DNA of 64,000 nucleotides. It comes from Mesomycoplasma ovipneumoniae. Its GTDB lineage: Bacteria; Bacillota_I; Bacilli_A; Mycoplasmatales; Metamycoplasmataceae. The stretch covers positions 62,001 through 126,000 of the forward strand of contig VZDP01000002.1 of the NCBI GenBank assembly GCA_009756935.1, given 5' to 3'. The notes below the pieces were generated by a model that did not search any database, had not been told where the DNA came from, and saw nothing but the letters and a program-made list of their open reading frames with translations. The stretch's first letter is position 1. Every line of letters begins with the position of its first letter. Below are positions 12,279 through 29,412 of this stretch, piece by piece. The position numbers were made by a program, and so were the translations under genes.

Positions 12279-15092
12279 AATCCCGGTAGCGACAATTGCT
12301 CAAAAAGATAAAGCATAAAAAAAGATATGACTGTCTTGTTTTTTTAGTTTGTAATTCAAAATTAAGTTTTCTTGCATCGTATTTTGGATTTCTTTGTAGC
12401 GATCAACTCTTTTTTCACCTACTCAAACAGTCAAAATTCCGATCGCTGATAATAAATAAGGTAAAAATCAAGTATAAATTCTGTTAGTAAAGTTAAAAAT
12501 ATCTAAATTTAAAGAGTTTGCTTCATCAAAAAAGCTTTTGAAAATTAATTTTGTTATTAAATCGGCAGAACCAACGCCACCTGGAGAAGGTGAGAGATTG
12601 TTTGAAATTTGTAAGAGCGTAAATCCTGATATAAATTTGAGATAATCGTGAAAATTAATATTACTTAGATCTAAACCTTGTTCTTTTAAAGTGATAATTA
12701 AAATTACAAAAGAGAAATTTATGAAAAAAACTGGTAATTTGTAAAGCAAAAGTATTTTTGCCAACAGTTTTTTATTAGACAAAACTTCCATAAAATGGTT
12801 TTTGAAATTATCAATTAAAAATTGAAAACGGTATTCTAATCTTTGTCTGTCCTCAATTTTTTTTAAAAAATTGAGATTTAAAAGTGAAACAAATAATTTA
12901 ATCAGCAAATATTGCAATTTTTTCCAAACAGAAATAATTATAATTATTAATAAAACTAGAACATTTAAAAAAATATTGACAACAAGTCAAGCAAAGAAAA
13001 TTATTTTTTCCCAGGAATCTAAAATAAAAAGATCACGATAGTAAATAAATCCAACTGGAATTAAAATCAAACTGACAACTAAATTAAAAACCTGATGAAT
13101 TAGGGCATTATATGTCAAGGTTGCGCTGATATTTTTCAGTGGATATTTCTTTTTTTGCAAATATCAATAATAACTTATTTCGCCACCAAATGAAAAAGGT
13201 GTAGAAAATTGCATAAAAGTGGCGATAAAAGTGGCGATAAAAAGGTGTCTAAACCTCGTTTTTACCTTCTGATATTTAAAGATCCGCCGTAATTGCAAGG
13301 TTGAGGCTAAATTTCAAAATAAAAAATGAGCAATTGCACCAAGAAGAACTAATCTATTTACCCGAGATTTGAAAAAAAACTCATAAAATTTAACAAAAAT
13401 TTTTGTAGGCGAGCCGTCTGCAAAACTAGAGTTGTAGAAATTATAAAATAAAAGAATTAAAATTACGATAATAGTTGTTATAAAAATCCCAAATTTAAGA
13501 AAATTCTTCGTTTTGTTGTTTTTTGATGATGCTAGATTTTTATTTGCAAGTTTAACTTTATCAATAAGAAGGTTTTCCAAAAAAACTGCTTCTTTTTCGG
13601 TGTGATTTTTTGATAAAAAATTTGTGTAGAGTGTTAATTCTTCTTTTGGTTTAAAGTAAATTAGTGTGTAAAAATCGTTATTTTTTAAGTTAACTTTTAA
13701 TTTTATCGAATGTTTTCCAGAATCTGAATTTGAAATGTTGTATCCTTGTGGACGAAATTGAACATCACTTTCATTTACAAGCAAGTTTACAATTTTATCA
13801 AAAGTTGATGGAGTTGCTTTCATTCGGTACTTATATTGGAAAACAAAATTCAACTCATTTTTCATCTTTTGGATAATTTCAAATATATTTAAATTATTTT
13901 GGGTGTAAAATTCAAAAATTTTGACATACCAGAGAATAGAAAATTTAGTGCTAATTCCGTATTTAATTGAATTTTCAGAAACTTTAGGAACAAAATGAAC
14001 GCTTTTCGATGTTATAACAACAACTTCATCGTTAGTTTTTTCTCGAATTTTAAGTAATTCAGTTTCTGAATTCTCATTATATTCACAAAATTTTGTGATT
14101 TTAGCACCGAATTTCTGCTCAATAAACTCAGAAATGTAGTTATTAGCTTGATGACTTATCAGAAAATATTTCCCATTTTTTCAATTTCTTTCAAGAAAAT
14201 CAAGCACTAACAACTGAAAATCATTATCTTTTATAATATTAAAGTTCAATTTTTTACGAACTGCAGTTATAATTTTGTTTTTTTTGACTCAAAAAATTAC
14301 ATTTGTCATAAATTTAGCACTTGTTGTGATCTTTTTTCAAATTATTGAATTATCGCTAACTTGTCTTGTAATTTTTTCAATCGGAAAACTCTTTTTTATT
14401 GGCAAAAATTTACTTTTTTCAGTATCAAAATGATCTTTTAAAAAATTAGTTAAAAAGGTTGACTCTGAATCATAAAACTGGTAAAAATTTGCTAATTTGT
14501 AGAAATCTAAGTCAAAATAACTATAAAATTTCAAAATATGGTCTGAATTAATATGAAATTTTGGCGTTAAATAAATTTGTGAACTTCTATAAAAAAATGG
14601 TTTTTGCTCAGTTTTGTTGATTTTTTTTTCTTCTTCTGCTGTCAAAAGTGTTAAGTTTTTTTTATAAAAAGTTAATACTGTTAGATTTAAATTTTTATTT
14701 GACAAATTAACTTCAATATTTATAAAAAAATCAAAGTCATTATTTATAAAATAATGACGCGCTAAACTTTGGGAATATCCAAATTTTTCTTCAAAAATTA
14801 AGATTTCTTTGTTAGGATCAGCGGCTAAAGCGTTGTAAAAAATTGATGCAAAAGCTATTCCAAAATTGTTGGAACTACTATTAATTAAAATTTTCTGATA
14901 GTTTTTTTCTTTAACAAGATCAGAAATAGTTGATGCTAAACTAAAAATATAGTTTTCATTTATTGAATTAGGTTTATTACCAACAAAGCCGATAATTTTA
15001 GAATTACTTAATTCAAGTGGAGAATCATAATTAAAAAAAATCAACTTTTGGTCTTCTAGGTTAACATCGCGATTAATTGCTAAATATTTCAT
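12255..15092 (-). CDS. Fusion: degenerate phosphohexomutase-like domain plus lysyl-PG flippase-type membrane domain
   Basis: A 945-residue protein reads through several TGA Trp codons in one frame from the ATG at 15092 to the TAA at 12255. Residues about 1-525 resemble an alpha-D-phosphohexomutase in outline: an N-terminal IGFVGNKPNSINENY, an alpha/beta part KILINSSSNNFGIAF, a mid-protein KYFLISHQANNYISEFI, and a C-terminal-domain-like YFKPKEELTLY. The catalytic serine loop (TASHNP) and metal loop (DGDGDR) are not recognisable, so this part is probably inactive. From about residue 530 (NFLKFGIFITTIIVILILLF) several membrane helices follow, with QFSTPFSFGGEISYY and NLSPSPGGVGSADLI as in the MprF-flippase/UPF0104 family. 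There is a short cytosolic tail and a last helix. It starts 6 nt after scpB. The flippase part is a confident family match; the mutase part is an inference. Confidence 0.72.
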
Positions 15093-15098
15093 AAAATT

Positions 15099-15686
15099 TT
15101 ATTCAGTTTCTCGTTGAGAAGAAAAAAGATCAAAATTTTCGCTTTGGCCTGGATCCTCAATAATGTCTAATAAATCAAATTCTTTAAATTTAGGTAAATC
15201 TTTGGCCGATCTTAGTTTAAAATAGTCAAAAAACCTCGAAGTTACACCATAAAGTGTAGGATTTCCAGGGCTTGGAGCTGTTCCTAACTCCTCAATTATT
15301 CCTTTTGCTAACAGCGAACCTACAATATAATCAGAATTAATTCCACCACGAATTTGGGCAATAACACTTCTTGTTACAGGTTGTTTATAGGCAATTATAG
15401 CGGCGACCTCAATTGCTGCATTGCTAAGACGGTATTTTTTTTCATTTCCGACAAAGTCAATAATAAAAGGTTTTAAGTCTTTTGCGGTAACAAATTTGAA
15501 AATATCAGCAAATTCAACAACAATTATACCTCTTTTTTGACGGTTAAATTCTACTGAAAAATCTTTTAAAAGTTTGCGAGCTTCATTAATTTTTGATAAT
15601 TTAAGTGCACTCTGAAGTTGTTGAGATGAAACTCCTTTTTCGCCTTGAAGATACAAAATTGCCTCAATAATTCTAGTTTTCATCAT
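15099..15686 (-). CDS. scpB: Segregation and condensation protein B
   Basis: A 195-residue winged-helix partner of the SMC-ScpA condensin. The C-terminal core is typical: LSNAAIEVAAIIAYKQPVTR, then IRGGINSDYIVGSLL and GTAPSPGNPTLYGVT. Three nearby starts are possible: GTG 15695, ATG 15686 and ATG 15683. I chose 15686 because GGGGG lies just before it. The gene overlaps the end of scpA and is followed 6 nt later by the fusion gene. The acidic tail (DLLDIIEDPGQSENF) is normal for the family. Confidence 0.92.
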   Translation of the reverse strand: MMKTRIIEAILYLQGEKGVSSQQLQSALKLSKINEARKLLKDFSVEFNRQKRGIIVVEFADIFKFVTAKDLKPFIIDFVGNEKKYRLSNAAIEVAAIIAYKQPVTRSVIAQIRGGINSDYIVGSLLAKGIIEELGTAPSPGNPTLYGVTSRFFDYFKLRSAKDLPKFKEFDLLDIIEDPGQSENFDLFSSQRETE

Positions 15687-16410
15687 AACCCCCACGGAAA
15701 ATTGATATTTTTGAGAACTGTTTTTCCTGTTTTAAATGTAGAAGTTGTTTTTTTGCCATTTCGAGCATTGAAATCATGGTGATAACAAAATGTTTCATTG
15801 TCGGGAGTGAAAATAAATATTCAAAATCAATTTCACTTTCGTCTTTTAACAGATTTTTCAATCATAAACTTTGCTCGTCAGCTGTCACCTGGACTTGTTG
15901 GGTTTTAATTTTGATAAGATTTTTAGCTTTTGTTCTGTCAAACATTAGTTTTAACACTTTATATAAATTATGCACTGACGAGTGTCCATCAAGCTGACTT
16001 GGATCCGGAGGTCTGCGAAAATCACTATAATCTGAGGTATTTTTTTCAAAATAATCATTACGGTGTTCTTGCTGTTCTTTTAACATGTTTGCAATATTTT
16101 TGATTTGTTGATAGTCGTATAATAATGCTAAAAATTCAAGTCGATCTTTTTCATCTTCGGGTTTTAATTTTTCTTCTTTACTTGGCAAAAGTAAAATTTT
16201 TGACTTTAAATGAACTAAAGTAGAGGCAATAACTAAATATTCGCCGGCAATTTGGATATTTTTTTCTTTTAAAATTTGAATTATTTTGACATATTGAGTT
16301 GCTAAATCAACAAGGTCGATATCTAAAATATTAATGTTTTTTGATTTTACTAAATCTAAAAGTAATTCTAAAGGTCCTGAAAAATTAGCTAATTTTATAT
16401 CGTAATCCAT
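15673..16410 (-). CDS. scpA: Segregation and condensation protein A
   Basis: A 245-residue kleisin that bridges the SMC heads. The N terminus MDYDIKLANFSGPLELLLDL is the family signature, followed by IAGEYLVIASTLVHLKSKILLLP. The C-terminal winged helix includes HFVITMISMLEMAKKQLL. A TGA Trp codon lies at 15862-15864. Start ATG 16408-16410 overlaps the upstream acyltransferase stop as TAATG, and the 3' end overlaps scpB, so the three genes are one translationally coupled unit. Confidence 0.93.
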
Positions 16411-17147
16411 TATTTTTCACCTTTGTAAAAATCAATAATAGTTCTTTTTGTGGCTAAACTCAAGGATTTACTTGTTTGCGAAATAACAGCACCCGGTTTT
16501 ATTGGTTTATTAATGAAAATTTCGATATTTTTAAATTTTTTAGTCTGGTTTTTGTCTGTATTTTTTTTAACTACTTTGATTGAAACAGGGACAATTGCAA
16601 GACCTGATTCTTTTATAGTTTCAAAAATTTCAATTGGAAAATTTAACTCTGTGTCGTGCAGGTTCTCTTTTGCAAAAATAACTCCATAAGCACGTTTTTC
16701 ACGGATTGATTTTAAAAAATTTTGAAACTTTTTTAAATTTTCTTGCTCGTTTTCAGCTAAAAATTGTGAATCAAGAGAGCCAAAAATTCATTTATTTTTA
16801 CGGGAATAACGCTTTTTTTCAAGAAAAAAACTAACAATTGGGTTAAAATCTTCTTCAGCTTTTGATGGGTTTTCAAGTGCTGAAAATAATGCAAAGTGGT
16901 CAGAAAACTGATTTTGATTAGAAATTAAGATCGATGCATTTTTGGGCAAATTTTCATAACCAAAAACTTTAATTTTTATACCAAATAGTTTTAAAATGAA
17001 CTTTGAGTAACTTAAAACCAAATCACTTCTATATTGAGGAGAAAGTTCGACTTTTTTTTTATAATATTTTTTCCAAACAGAGCGTATTTTACGTATTTTG
17101 AATAGTCAGATTATTGAAAAAATAGCAATTCGCAATTTTATTATCAT
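16410..17147 (-). CDS. PlsC-like glycerophospholipid acyltransferase homologue, catalytic His replaced
   Basis: A 245-residue protein with an N-terminal hydrophobic/basic anchor (MIIKLRIAIFSIIWLFKIRK) and the layout of LPLAT/PlsC 1-acylglycerol-3-phosphate acyltransferases. The block that should read NHxxxxD is NQNQFSD (residues 77-83): Asp is kept and His is replaced by Gln. A later block IVPVSIKV matches the family's P-V strand, but the FPEGTRS block is weak (VIFAKENLHDTE). It may be inactive or have a different activity. The chosen start is the first in-frame ATG after the divergent promoter region. It heads the scpA-scpB operon. Confidence 0.7.
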
Positions 17148-17286
17148 TTCATTTTTGCTTTTTCTTTTTAAATTTAGTTAATTAAAATTTATAGAAATTT
17201 AATTATAATTATATAATTATACCAAAAAATCTAAAATTTTAATTAAAAACAGTTAAAATCTATTTTAATGGAAATTAAAAAATAAA
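17148..17286. promoter_or_regulatory. Divergent promoter region, plsC-like / YwaF-like genes
   Basis: This AT-rich 139-bp gap holds ATAATTATATAATTATA around 17203-17221, a near-palindrome offering -10 boxes on both strands. No clear -35 box is visible. Confidence 0.4.
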
Positions 17287-18336
17287 ATGTTTTATTTTGA
17301 TTGAAGAAAAAGTGATTTAGATGCAAATTCATATTTTTTTATAGTATATATTGGGCTAGTTTTAGGTCTTCTAGGCATCCTTGTGCTGTATTTTTTCCGT
17401 AAAAATTTGGAAACATGGTACGTTCACAAGAACCAAATTCAATTTAAGGTCAGTTTATTTTATAGAATAAAAAATTGGTTTGTTTTCATCGGTGTTTTGA
17501 TTTGATTTTTTTCATATATTAGTCGAACAATTTTACTAGAAATTAATGATTATATCTATAAATGAGAATATCTGCCGCTACATTTGTGTCGACTTATTGT
17601 TTTAATTTGTGCCTCTTTAATGATTTTTAATAGGACAAATTGGGCAAAATACATAGTAATTCCCGGTTTTTTGGGCTCAATTTTAGCTTTATCTTTTCCA
17701 CAAATTGGCTTTGATGCAGGGATTGTTATGGATGACATTGAATTTCAAGGAATAAAAGTTGACCAAAATGTTAGTGAATCTGAACTAATGAATTTGGCAA
17801 AAACTAAGAATTTAGGTATAAATTGAGCGCCTGATAATTACTTTTTTTGAGAGTTTATTTTTAGTCACCTTTTAAGTTTGGTTTTGCCATTTTTTTTAAC
17901 ATTTATTAATGGTAAAAATTCAAAACTGGATATAAAAAGTTTCTGAAAATCGATATTATTTACTTTTTTAATGGCATCTTTTACTTTTTTTCTAAGTTGA
18001 ATAATTGAAAAAATAATTGAAAACCAAGGTGATAATCGACTCAAAATAGCCTGAAACGGAAACTGATTTTATATGGGAAAAGATGGACAACCAACCATTG
18101 GCGAACTAGGAAAATGACCCTGAAATTTCCCAGTTTTAACAATTATTTTCCTTTTTGCATTCTTTATTGTCTTTTTCACAAAAATGTTTCTTGAAAAATT
18201 AAATTTTTATCTTTTAATTGTTAATTCAAAAATTGAAATTAAGCGCAAACCTAAAAGTTGAAAACAGGTTTTAAGCCAAAATAACCTTAGCCAAAAGTGA
18301 ATTAAATTATTAACAAAAAGCAAAAATCTTAACTAA
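17287..18336 (+). CDS. YwaF/TIGR02206-family integral membrane protein
   Basis: A 349-residue multi-pass membrane protein of unknown function. Hydrophobic segments alternate with short loops from residue 12 on. The segment EYLPLHLCRLIVLICASLMI followed by IPGFLGSILALSFPQIGFD is the TIGR02206/YwaF pattern (PLHLC, then a Gly/Pro-rich helix), and the NYFFWEFIFSHLLSLVLPFF helix carries the conserved aromatic-His part. An extracellular-type insert GNWFYMGKDGQPTIGELGKW follows. The basic C-terminal tail ends LLTKSKNLN. I considered Lgt and rejected it (no HGGLIG signature). The codons near its stop are copied beyond element B. No operon partner on this strand. Confidence 0.65.
18293..18320 (+). repeat. 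Gene-end duplication, first copy (YwaF-like gene)
   Basis: This stretch of the gene's last codons (KWIKLLTK) is repeated at 18863-18890, beyond element B, with 24 of 28 bases identical. The second copy reads KWTKLLTKN and then a TAA stop in the same frame. Confidence 0.55.
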
Positions 18337-18862
18337 AAAAGCAAAATTATAAAATGTCTAAACTACCTTTTTTAGTTAAAACACTGGCAAAAATCAATTT
18401 ATGGATAAAACAACAAAAATCATAAAAAAAATACAACTACTATTTAAACTCAATGCAAATAGAAAACTCGTTTTTATTTGCAGCGAGCCTAAAAAACATG
18501 TGAAGTTTTGAAAGAGCCATAACCAAAGCCCTAAATTTCTAGATTTCTAAACGGTGAAATTTAAGGCATACCATCATATTTAAAAATATAATGGATAATT
18601 CGCATTTTGTGATTTTTTTATGGCAAAAACATAACTAATTCCTCCTTAATTCAATATCAAATTTATTAATTCATTCTTAGTGAGACTTATTATAACATAA
18701 TTTTTTCTTAGACCAAGCATTTTTTTTTTTTTTTTTACAAAGGGTTAATTTTAAAACAATAAAAATTGAGATCTTAAGACAAAAAAACCCGTATTTACCG
18801 GTATTTTTTCATATTTATATTCACAAAAAGTGAAGTTTTGCCATAAAACTGGCGAATCCAGG
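18337..18862 (-). repeat. Repeated element, copy B (minus orientation)
   Basis: It begins directly after the stop of the YwaF-like gene and ends at CCAGG (18858-18862). On the minus strand: a diverged terminal repeat CCTGGATTCGCCAGTTTTAT, a 16-nt homopolymer (18721-18736), extended -10 TGTTATAAT (TATAAT 18689-18694), Shine-Dalgarno AAGGAGG, the mini-ORF MFLP (18632-18618), and the same three hairpins as the other copies. It sits between two convergent genes, both of which would read into it. Confidence 0.8.
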
Positions 18863-18890
18863 AAAAGTGGACTAAATTATTGACAAAAAA
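18863..18890 (+). repeat. Gene-end duplication, second copy (YwaF-like gene)
   Basis: Direct repeat of 18293-18320, starting at the CCAGG/AAAA junction with element B. Confidence 0.55.
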
Positions 18891-18928
18891 CTAAAAAAAC
18901 CTATAAATTCATAGGTTTTTTTAGTTTT
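18887..18928. terminator. Bidirectional terminator between element B and tsaE
   Basis: AAACTAAAAAAACCTAT and ATAGGTTTTTTTAGTTT pair around AAATTC, giving a 17-bp stem with A/T runs on both sides. It serves tsaE (minus). The tsaE stop codon lies inside the stem base. The CCTATAAATTCATAGG core recurs at the engB terminator (47706-47730). Confidence 0.85.
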
Positions 18929-19346
18929 AGTTTCAGCAAAATTTAATTTTTCTTGACTCGGGGCCAATTATCTCAAAATTAATTAAAATTGAATTTGGAG
19001 AAAATTCATCAAGTTTGTTTGCCCATTCAATTACAACAAAATTTTGCTCAAAATAGTCCTGAAATTCGTCCAATTTTGATGAAAAATTATCAAGATCAAT
19101 ATGAACTAAATTCTTGTAGGCAAACATAAAATTAAATGAAGGGGAAATAATTTTATCTTTTATCCCGATTTTTTGTGCAAATTTTTTGGTAAAATCAGTT
19201 TTTCCTGAACCGTAGGACCCAACTAAATAAATAAATTGAATTTTTTTACTAATAATTAAATTAAAAATAATCTCCAAATCAGAGGAAGTTTTGGAGATTA
19301 TTTGCTTACAAAAACGGTAATTTTTAACTATATGTTCCAAGTTCAT
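18927..19346 (-). CDS. tsaE: tRNA threonylcarbamoyladenosine biosynthesis ATPase TsaE
   Basis: A 139-residue P-loop protein that partners TsaB/TsaD in t6A synthesis. The Walker A is LVGSYGSGKTDF (near residue 45), followed by ISPSFNFMFAY and the HIDLDNF and VVIEWANKL blocks of the family. The frame passes a TGA (Trp) at 18933-18935 and ends two codons later inside the terminator. It lies 6 nt after rpoC and is probably co-transcribed with it. Confidence 0.88.
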
Positions 19347-19352
19347 AAACTT

Positions 19353-23588
<4,236 letters not shown>

Positions 23589-23655
23589 TTTTTAAATTCT
23601 CCTTTAAAAATAGGCATAATTTGCTTTTAGTTAAAAAAGTGAATTATTCCCTCAA

Positions 23656-27318
<3,663 letters not shown>

Positions 27319-27356
27319 GACTCACCCCTTTTTCCCCTTTTTTGTTTAGGTTATAT

Positions 27357-27383
27357 ATTATATTTAAAAAGCAAAAAAATCAA
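27357..27383 (-). promoter_or_regulatory. Candidate rpoB promoter
   Basis: On the minus strand TTGATT (27383-27378) and TATAAT (27362-27357) are separated by 15 bp, about 40 nt before the rpoB ATG. It lies downstream of the rplL terminator, so rpoBC need not depend on rplJL readthrough. Confidence 0.55.
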
Positions 27384-27460
27384 AGCGTTTTTATACAAAA
27401 TTTCAAAAAAATTAATAAAATATTAAAAAAATATTTTATTTTAGTAAAGTAAAAATAACA

Positions 27461-27485
27461 AAAAAGGCGTTTAGAACACCATTTT
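27461..27485 (-). terminator. Terminator after rplL
   Basis: In the minus-strand transcript GGUGUU pairs with AACGCC (one G-U pair) around a 3-nt loop, followed by TTTTTTG. In the plus direction the same stem has a C-A mismatch, so it acts for rplL. Confidence 0.7.
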
Positions 27486-27513
27486 TGCTTTTTAAAATTA
27501 ATTTTTTGAAATA

Positions 27514-27879
27514 TTAATCAATAGAAACTTCAGCTCCGGCTTCTACTAATTTAGCTTTGTATTCCTCAGCTTCTTCAGGTTTTATTGCTTCTTTTATGAC
27601 AGAAGGTGCTGCATCAACAAGTTTTTTAGCATCCATCAAACTTAATCCAAGCATATCTTTAATAACTTTTATAACAGCAACTTTTTGTTGTCCTGCTGCT
27701 TTTAGAGTTAATTTAACTTCAGATTTTACTTCAGCGGCAGCTTCTGGAGCAGCTGCAACAGCAACAGCAGAAGGATCTACCCCAAATTCTTCTTTAAGAG
27801 CATCAACAAATTCCATTACTTCTTTAATTGTCATTTCTTTCAATGACTCGATAAATTGTTCTTTGGTAATTTTAGCCAT
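27514..27879 (-). CDS. rplL: 50S ribosomal protein L7/L12
   Basis: The 121-residue stalk protein of the large ribosomal subunit. It shows the N-terminal dimerisation helix (MTIKEVMEFVDALKEEFG), an alanine/valine-rich hinge (VAVAAAPEAAAEV) and the C-terminal factor-binding domain (VIKDMLGLSLMDAKKLVDAAP). Length is normal. It follows rplJ by 12 nt and is transcribed with it behind the L10-type leader. Confidence 0.96.
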   Translation of the reverse strand: MAKITKEQFIESLKEMTIKEVMEFVDALKEEFGVDPSAVAVAAAPEAAAEVKSEVKLTLKAAGQQKVAVIKVIKDMLGLSLMDAKKLVDAAPSVIKEAIKPEEAEEYKAKLVEAGAEVSID

Positions 27880-27891
27880 TTTTTTCCTTTT

Positions 27892-28389
27892 TTATGCAGT
27901 TATTTTTTGTTCATCTATTAATAATTTAAGTCCAAAAGCCAATTGTTTCAGTGGGGCTTGAAGAGAAGAAGCAAGCATTGTAATTGCTTCAGTGTAATTT
28001 GGAAGTGAAGCAATAGCGGTATTTTCTTGCGCTGTAACAACACTTTTTTCGTAAATCCCACCTTTTAAAATTAATAAAGGTTGATCTTTTGCGACTTTTG
28101 TAATAATTTTAGCGGGTGCAATTGGGTCTTCTAGACCAAAAGCAAATAAATTTGGACCCACTAATTCTGATTTTAGATTAGAAAAACCGAGTTCATCTGC
28201 TGCAATTTTGAAAAGTCGATTTTTATAAATTCTAGTAAAAACACCTGATTTCTTTAGTTCCTGACGCAAACTTTCTAGTTCAGCGACTGAAAGTCCGCGA
28301 TATTCAGCAATTGCTAAAGAAGAAGATTTCTCGAGTAAATCTCTAATTTCAGTAATTATTTCTGCCTTTTTTTGGCGAAAAGCGTTCAA
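27892..28389 (-). CDS. rplJ: 50S ribosomal protein L10
   Basis: A 165-residue protein that anchors L7/L12 dimers to the ribosome. Conserved blocks are [22 protein letters not shown] and [13 protein letters not shown] place the start at the TTG at 28387-28389, because AGAAAGGAG lies 7 nt upstream and the length then fits the family. The longer in-frame ORF starting at 28434 would run through the leader hairpin. The C-terminal helix ([19 protein letters not shown]) binds L7/L12. Confidence 0.92.
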   Translation of the reverse strand: MNAFRQKKAEIITEIRDLLEKSSSLAIAEYRGLSVAELESLRQELKKSGVFTRIYKNRLFKIAADELGFSNLKSELVGPNLFAFGLEDPIAPAKIITKVAKDQPLLILKGGIYEKSVVTAQENTAIASLPNYTEAITMLASSLQAPLKQLAFGLKLLIDEQKITA

Positions 28390-28397
28390 ATCTAGAC

Positions 28398-28484
28398 TCC
28401 TTTCTGTTTTAGGAGCAATACTTTGAAAATACATTCAAACAACAAATTAAGTCATTCTGACAGTTATTATCTCTATGTATTGCC
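28398..28484 (-). promoter_or_regulatory. L10-type leader RNA of rplJL
   Basis: Between the promoter and rplJ the transcript can form a long hairpin closed by GCAAUAC (28483-28477) pairing with GUAUUGC (28421-28415), ending just before the Shine-Dalgarno AGAAAGGAG. Position and size match the autoregulatory L10 leader, in which L10(L12)4 represses its own mRNA. The exact kink-turn was not verified. Confidence 0.6.
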
Positions 28485-28490
28485 TTAAAA

Positions 28491-28518
28491 ATTATATCAG
28501 AAAGAAAAAAATTTCCAA
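28491..28518 (-). promoter_or_regulatory. rplJL promoter
   Basis: Minus-strand TTGGAA (28518-28513) and TATAAT (28496-28491) with 16-bp spacing, placed so that transcription would start at the base of the leader hairpin. Confidence 0.65.
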
Positions 28519-28580
28519 GTAAATTAGTAAAAAAATTAATAATGGCTTTTTTGACTTTAAAACAATCGCTATTTTAGACT

Positions 28581-28630
28581 AATACCAAACACTAAAACCG
28601 CCATAAAAACGTTTTAATGTTTGGTATTTA
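28581..28630. terminator. Intrinsic terminator downstream of the 28.7-29.1 kb gene
   Basis: AATACCAAACA pairs perfectly with TGTTTGGTATT, with an inner TAAAAC/GTTTTA helix. Flanking A/T runs allow termination on either strand. It separates the minus-strand membrane gene from the rplJ promoter. Confidence 0.8.
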
Positions 28631-28678
28631 TTTCTTAAAGAAGTGTAATTTCTAATTTTTTAAAGCTTTTAATGTGAC

Positions 28679-29125
28679 TTATGCAATTTTTGGTGTGACA
28701 TTGTCTAGTGATTCTTTTTTGTCGTTGTGGGCAAAAACTAAAAACATTACCATTGAAAATACGTCAAAAAATGGTACGAAAAAGCCAATAATCGCTGTAA
28801 TTCTAATTACTGAAAGTTTTTGTGATTTTGCTGAATTTTGCTCTATATTCATAAAAATTTTGTTAGGAAAACTTACTTTTACGATATAAACAATCGTTAA
28901 AACTCGGTTTACAAAAGTAACAAAAATTCAAATAAACATAGTTGCTAAAACACCAGAATCAACAACAACTGATTCGCGATTTGTAATTAATTTGCTAAAG
29001 GCGGGGATGACAAATAAGAAAAATAAAGTAACGCCAAATATAAATTTAACAAGACGTGTTGCTAGTGACAAAAAAACTAAATTTTTCAAATTGTCCACAG
29101 GTTTTCTTGTTTTACTAATTGTCAT
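28679..29125 (-). CDS. Small membrane protein of unknown function
   Basis: A 148-residue protein read through one TGA Trp codon. It has about four hydrophobic segments (LVKFIFGVTLFFLFVIPAF, VLATMFIWIFVTFVNRVLTIVYIV, ITAIIGFFVPFFDVFSMVMFLVF) and a short charged C terminus. I do not recognise a family. It lies alone on the minus strand between two terminator regions. A TATAAT on the minus strand at 29141-29136 could serve it. Confidence 0.65.
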
Positions 29126-29412
29126 AATATAATAAATTATAGCCTATTCTTGTTTAAAACCTACAAATTTATTTTTAAATTTTAAGTTGCTGTTGTTCTT
29201 TAATTTAGGCTTTAAAAATATTTTAAATTTTAAGGCACAAATGTTTAAGGACCCAAATAAAACATAAGATAAAAATTTAAAAAATCTGACTTTTTAAATT
29301 TTTTGATATAAAAGTACATTTTTTTAGTAAATTTCCCTTTATTTTATAAGTAATGCTATAATTAATTGTGTAATCCGCAAAATAAAAACAATTTCCTGAG
29401 GTGGTATAGCTT
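29126..29412. other. Intergenic region with promoters only
   Basis: No open frame of note. It holds the candidate minus-strand -10 (29136-29141) for the membrane gene and a plus-strand extended -10 TGCTATAAT (TATAAT 29357-29362) for the gene at 29413. The rest is AT-rich with no recognisable structure. Confidence 0.5.

Noticed and set aside
17287..18336. Lgt (prolipoprotein diacylglyceryl transferase) for the 17.3 kb membrane gene
   Set aside because: The Lgt HGGLIG signature and conserved Arg pattern are absent; the PLHLC and IPGFLGSILALSFPQ blocks fit the YwaF/TIGR02206 family.
27557..27961. Plus-strand ORF of 134 residues opposite rplL/rplJ
   Set aside because: It is antisense to two ribosomal protein genes and has a composition mirroring their codons; no ribosome-binding site or family match.
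28390..28434. Longer rpl10 start at 28434
   Set aside because: It would translate the leader hairpin and give 180 residues; the TTG at 28389 has a strong Shine-Dalgarno and gives the usual length.
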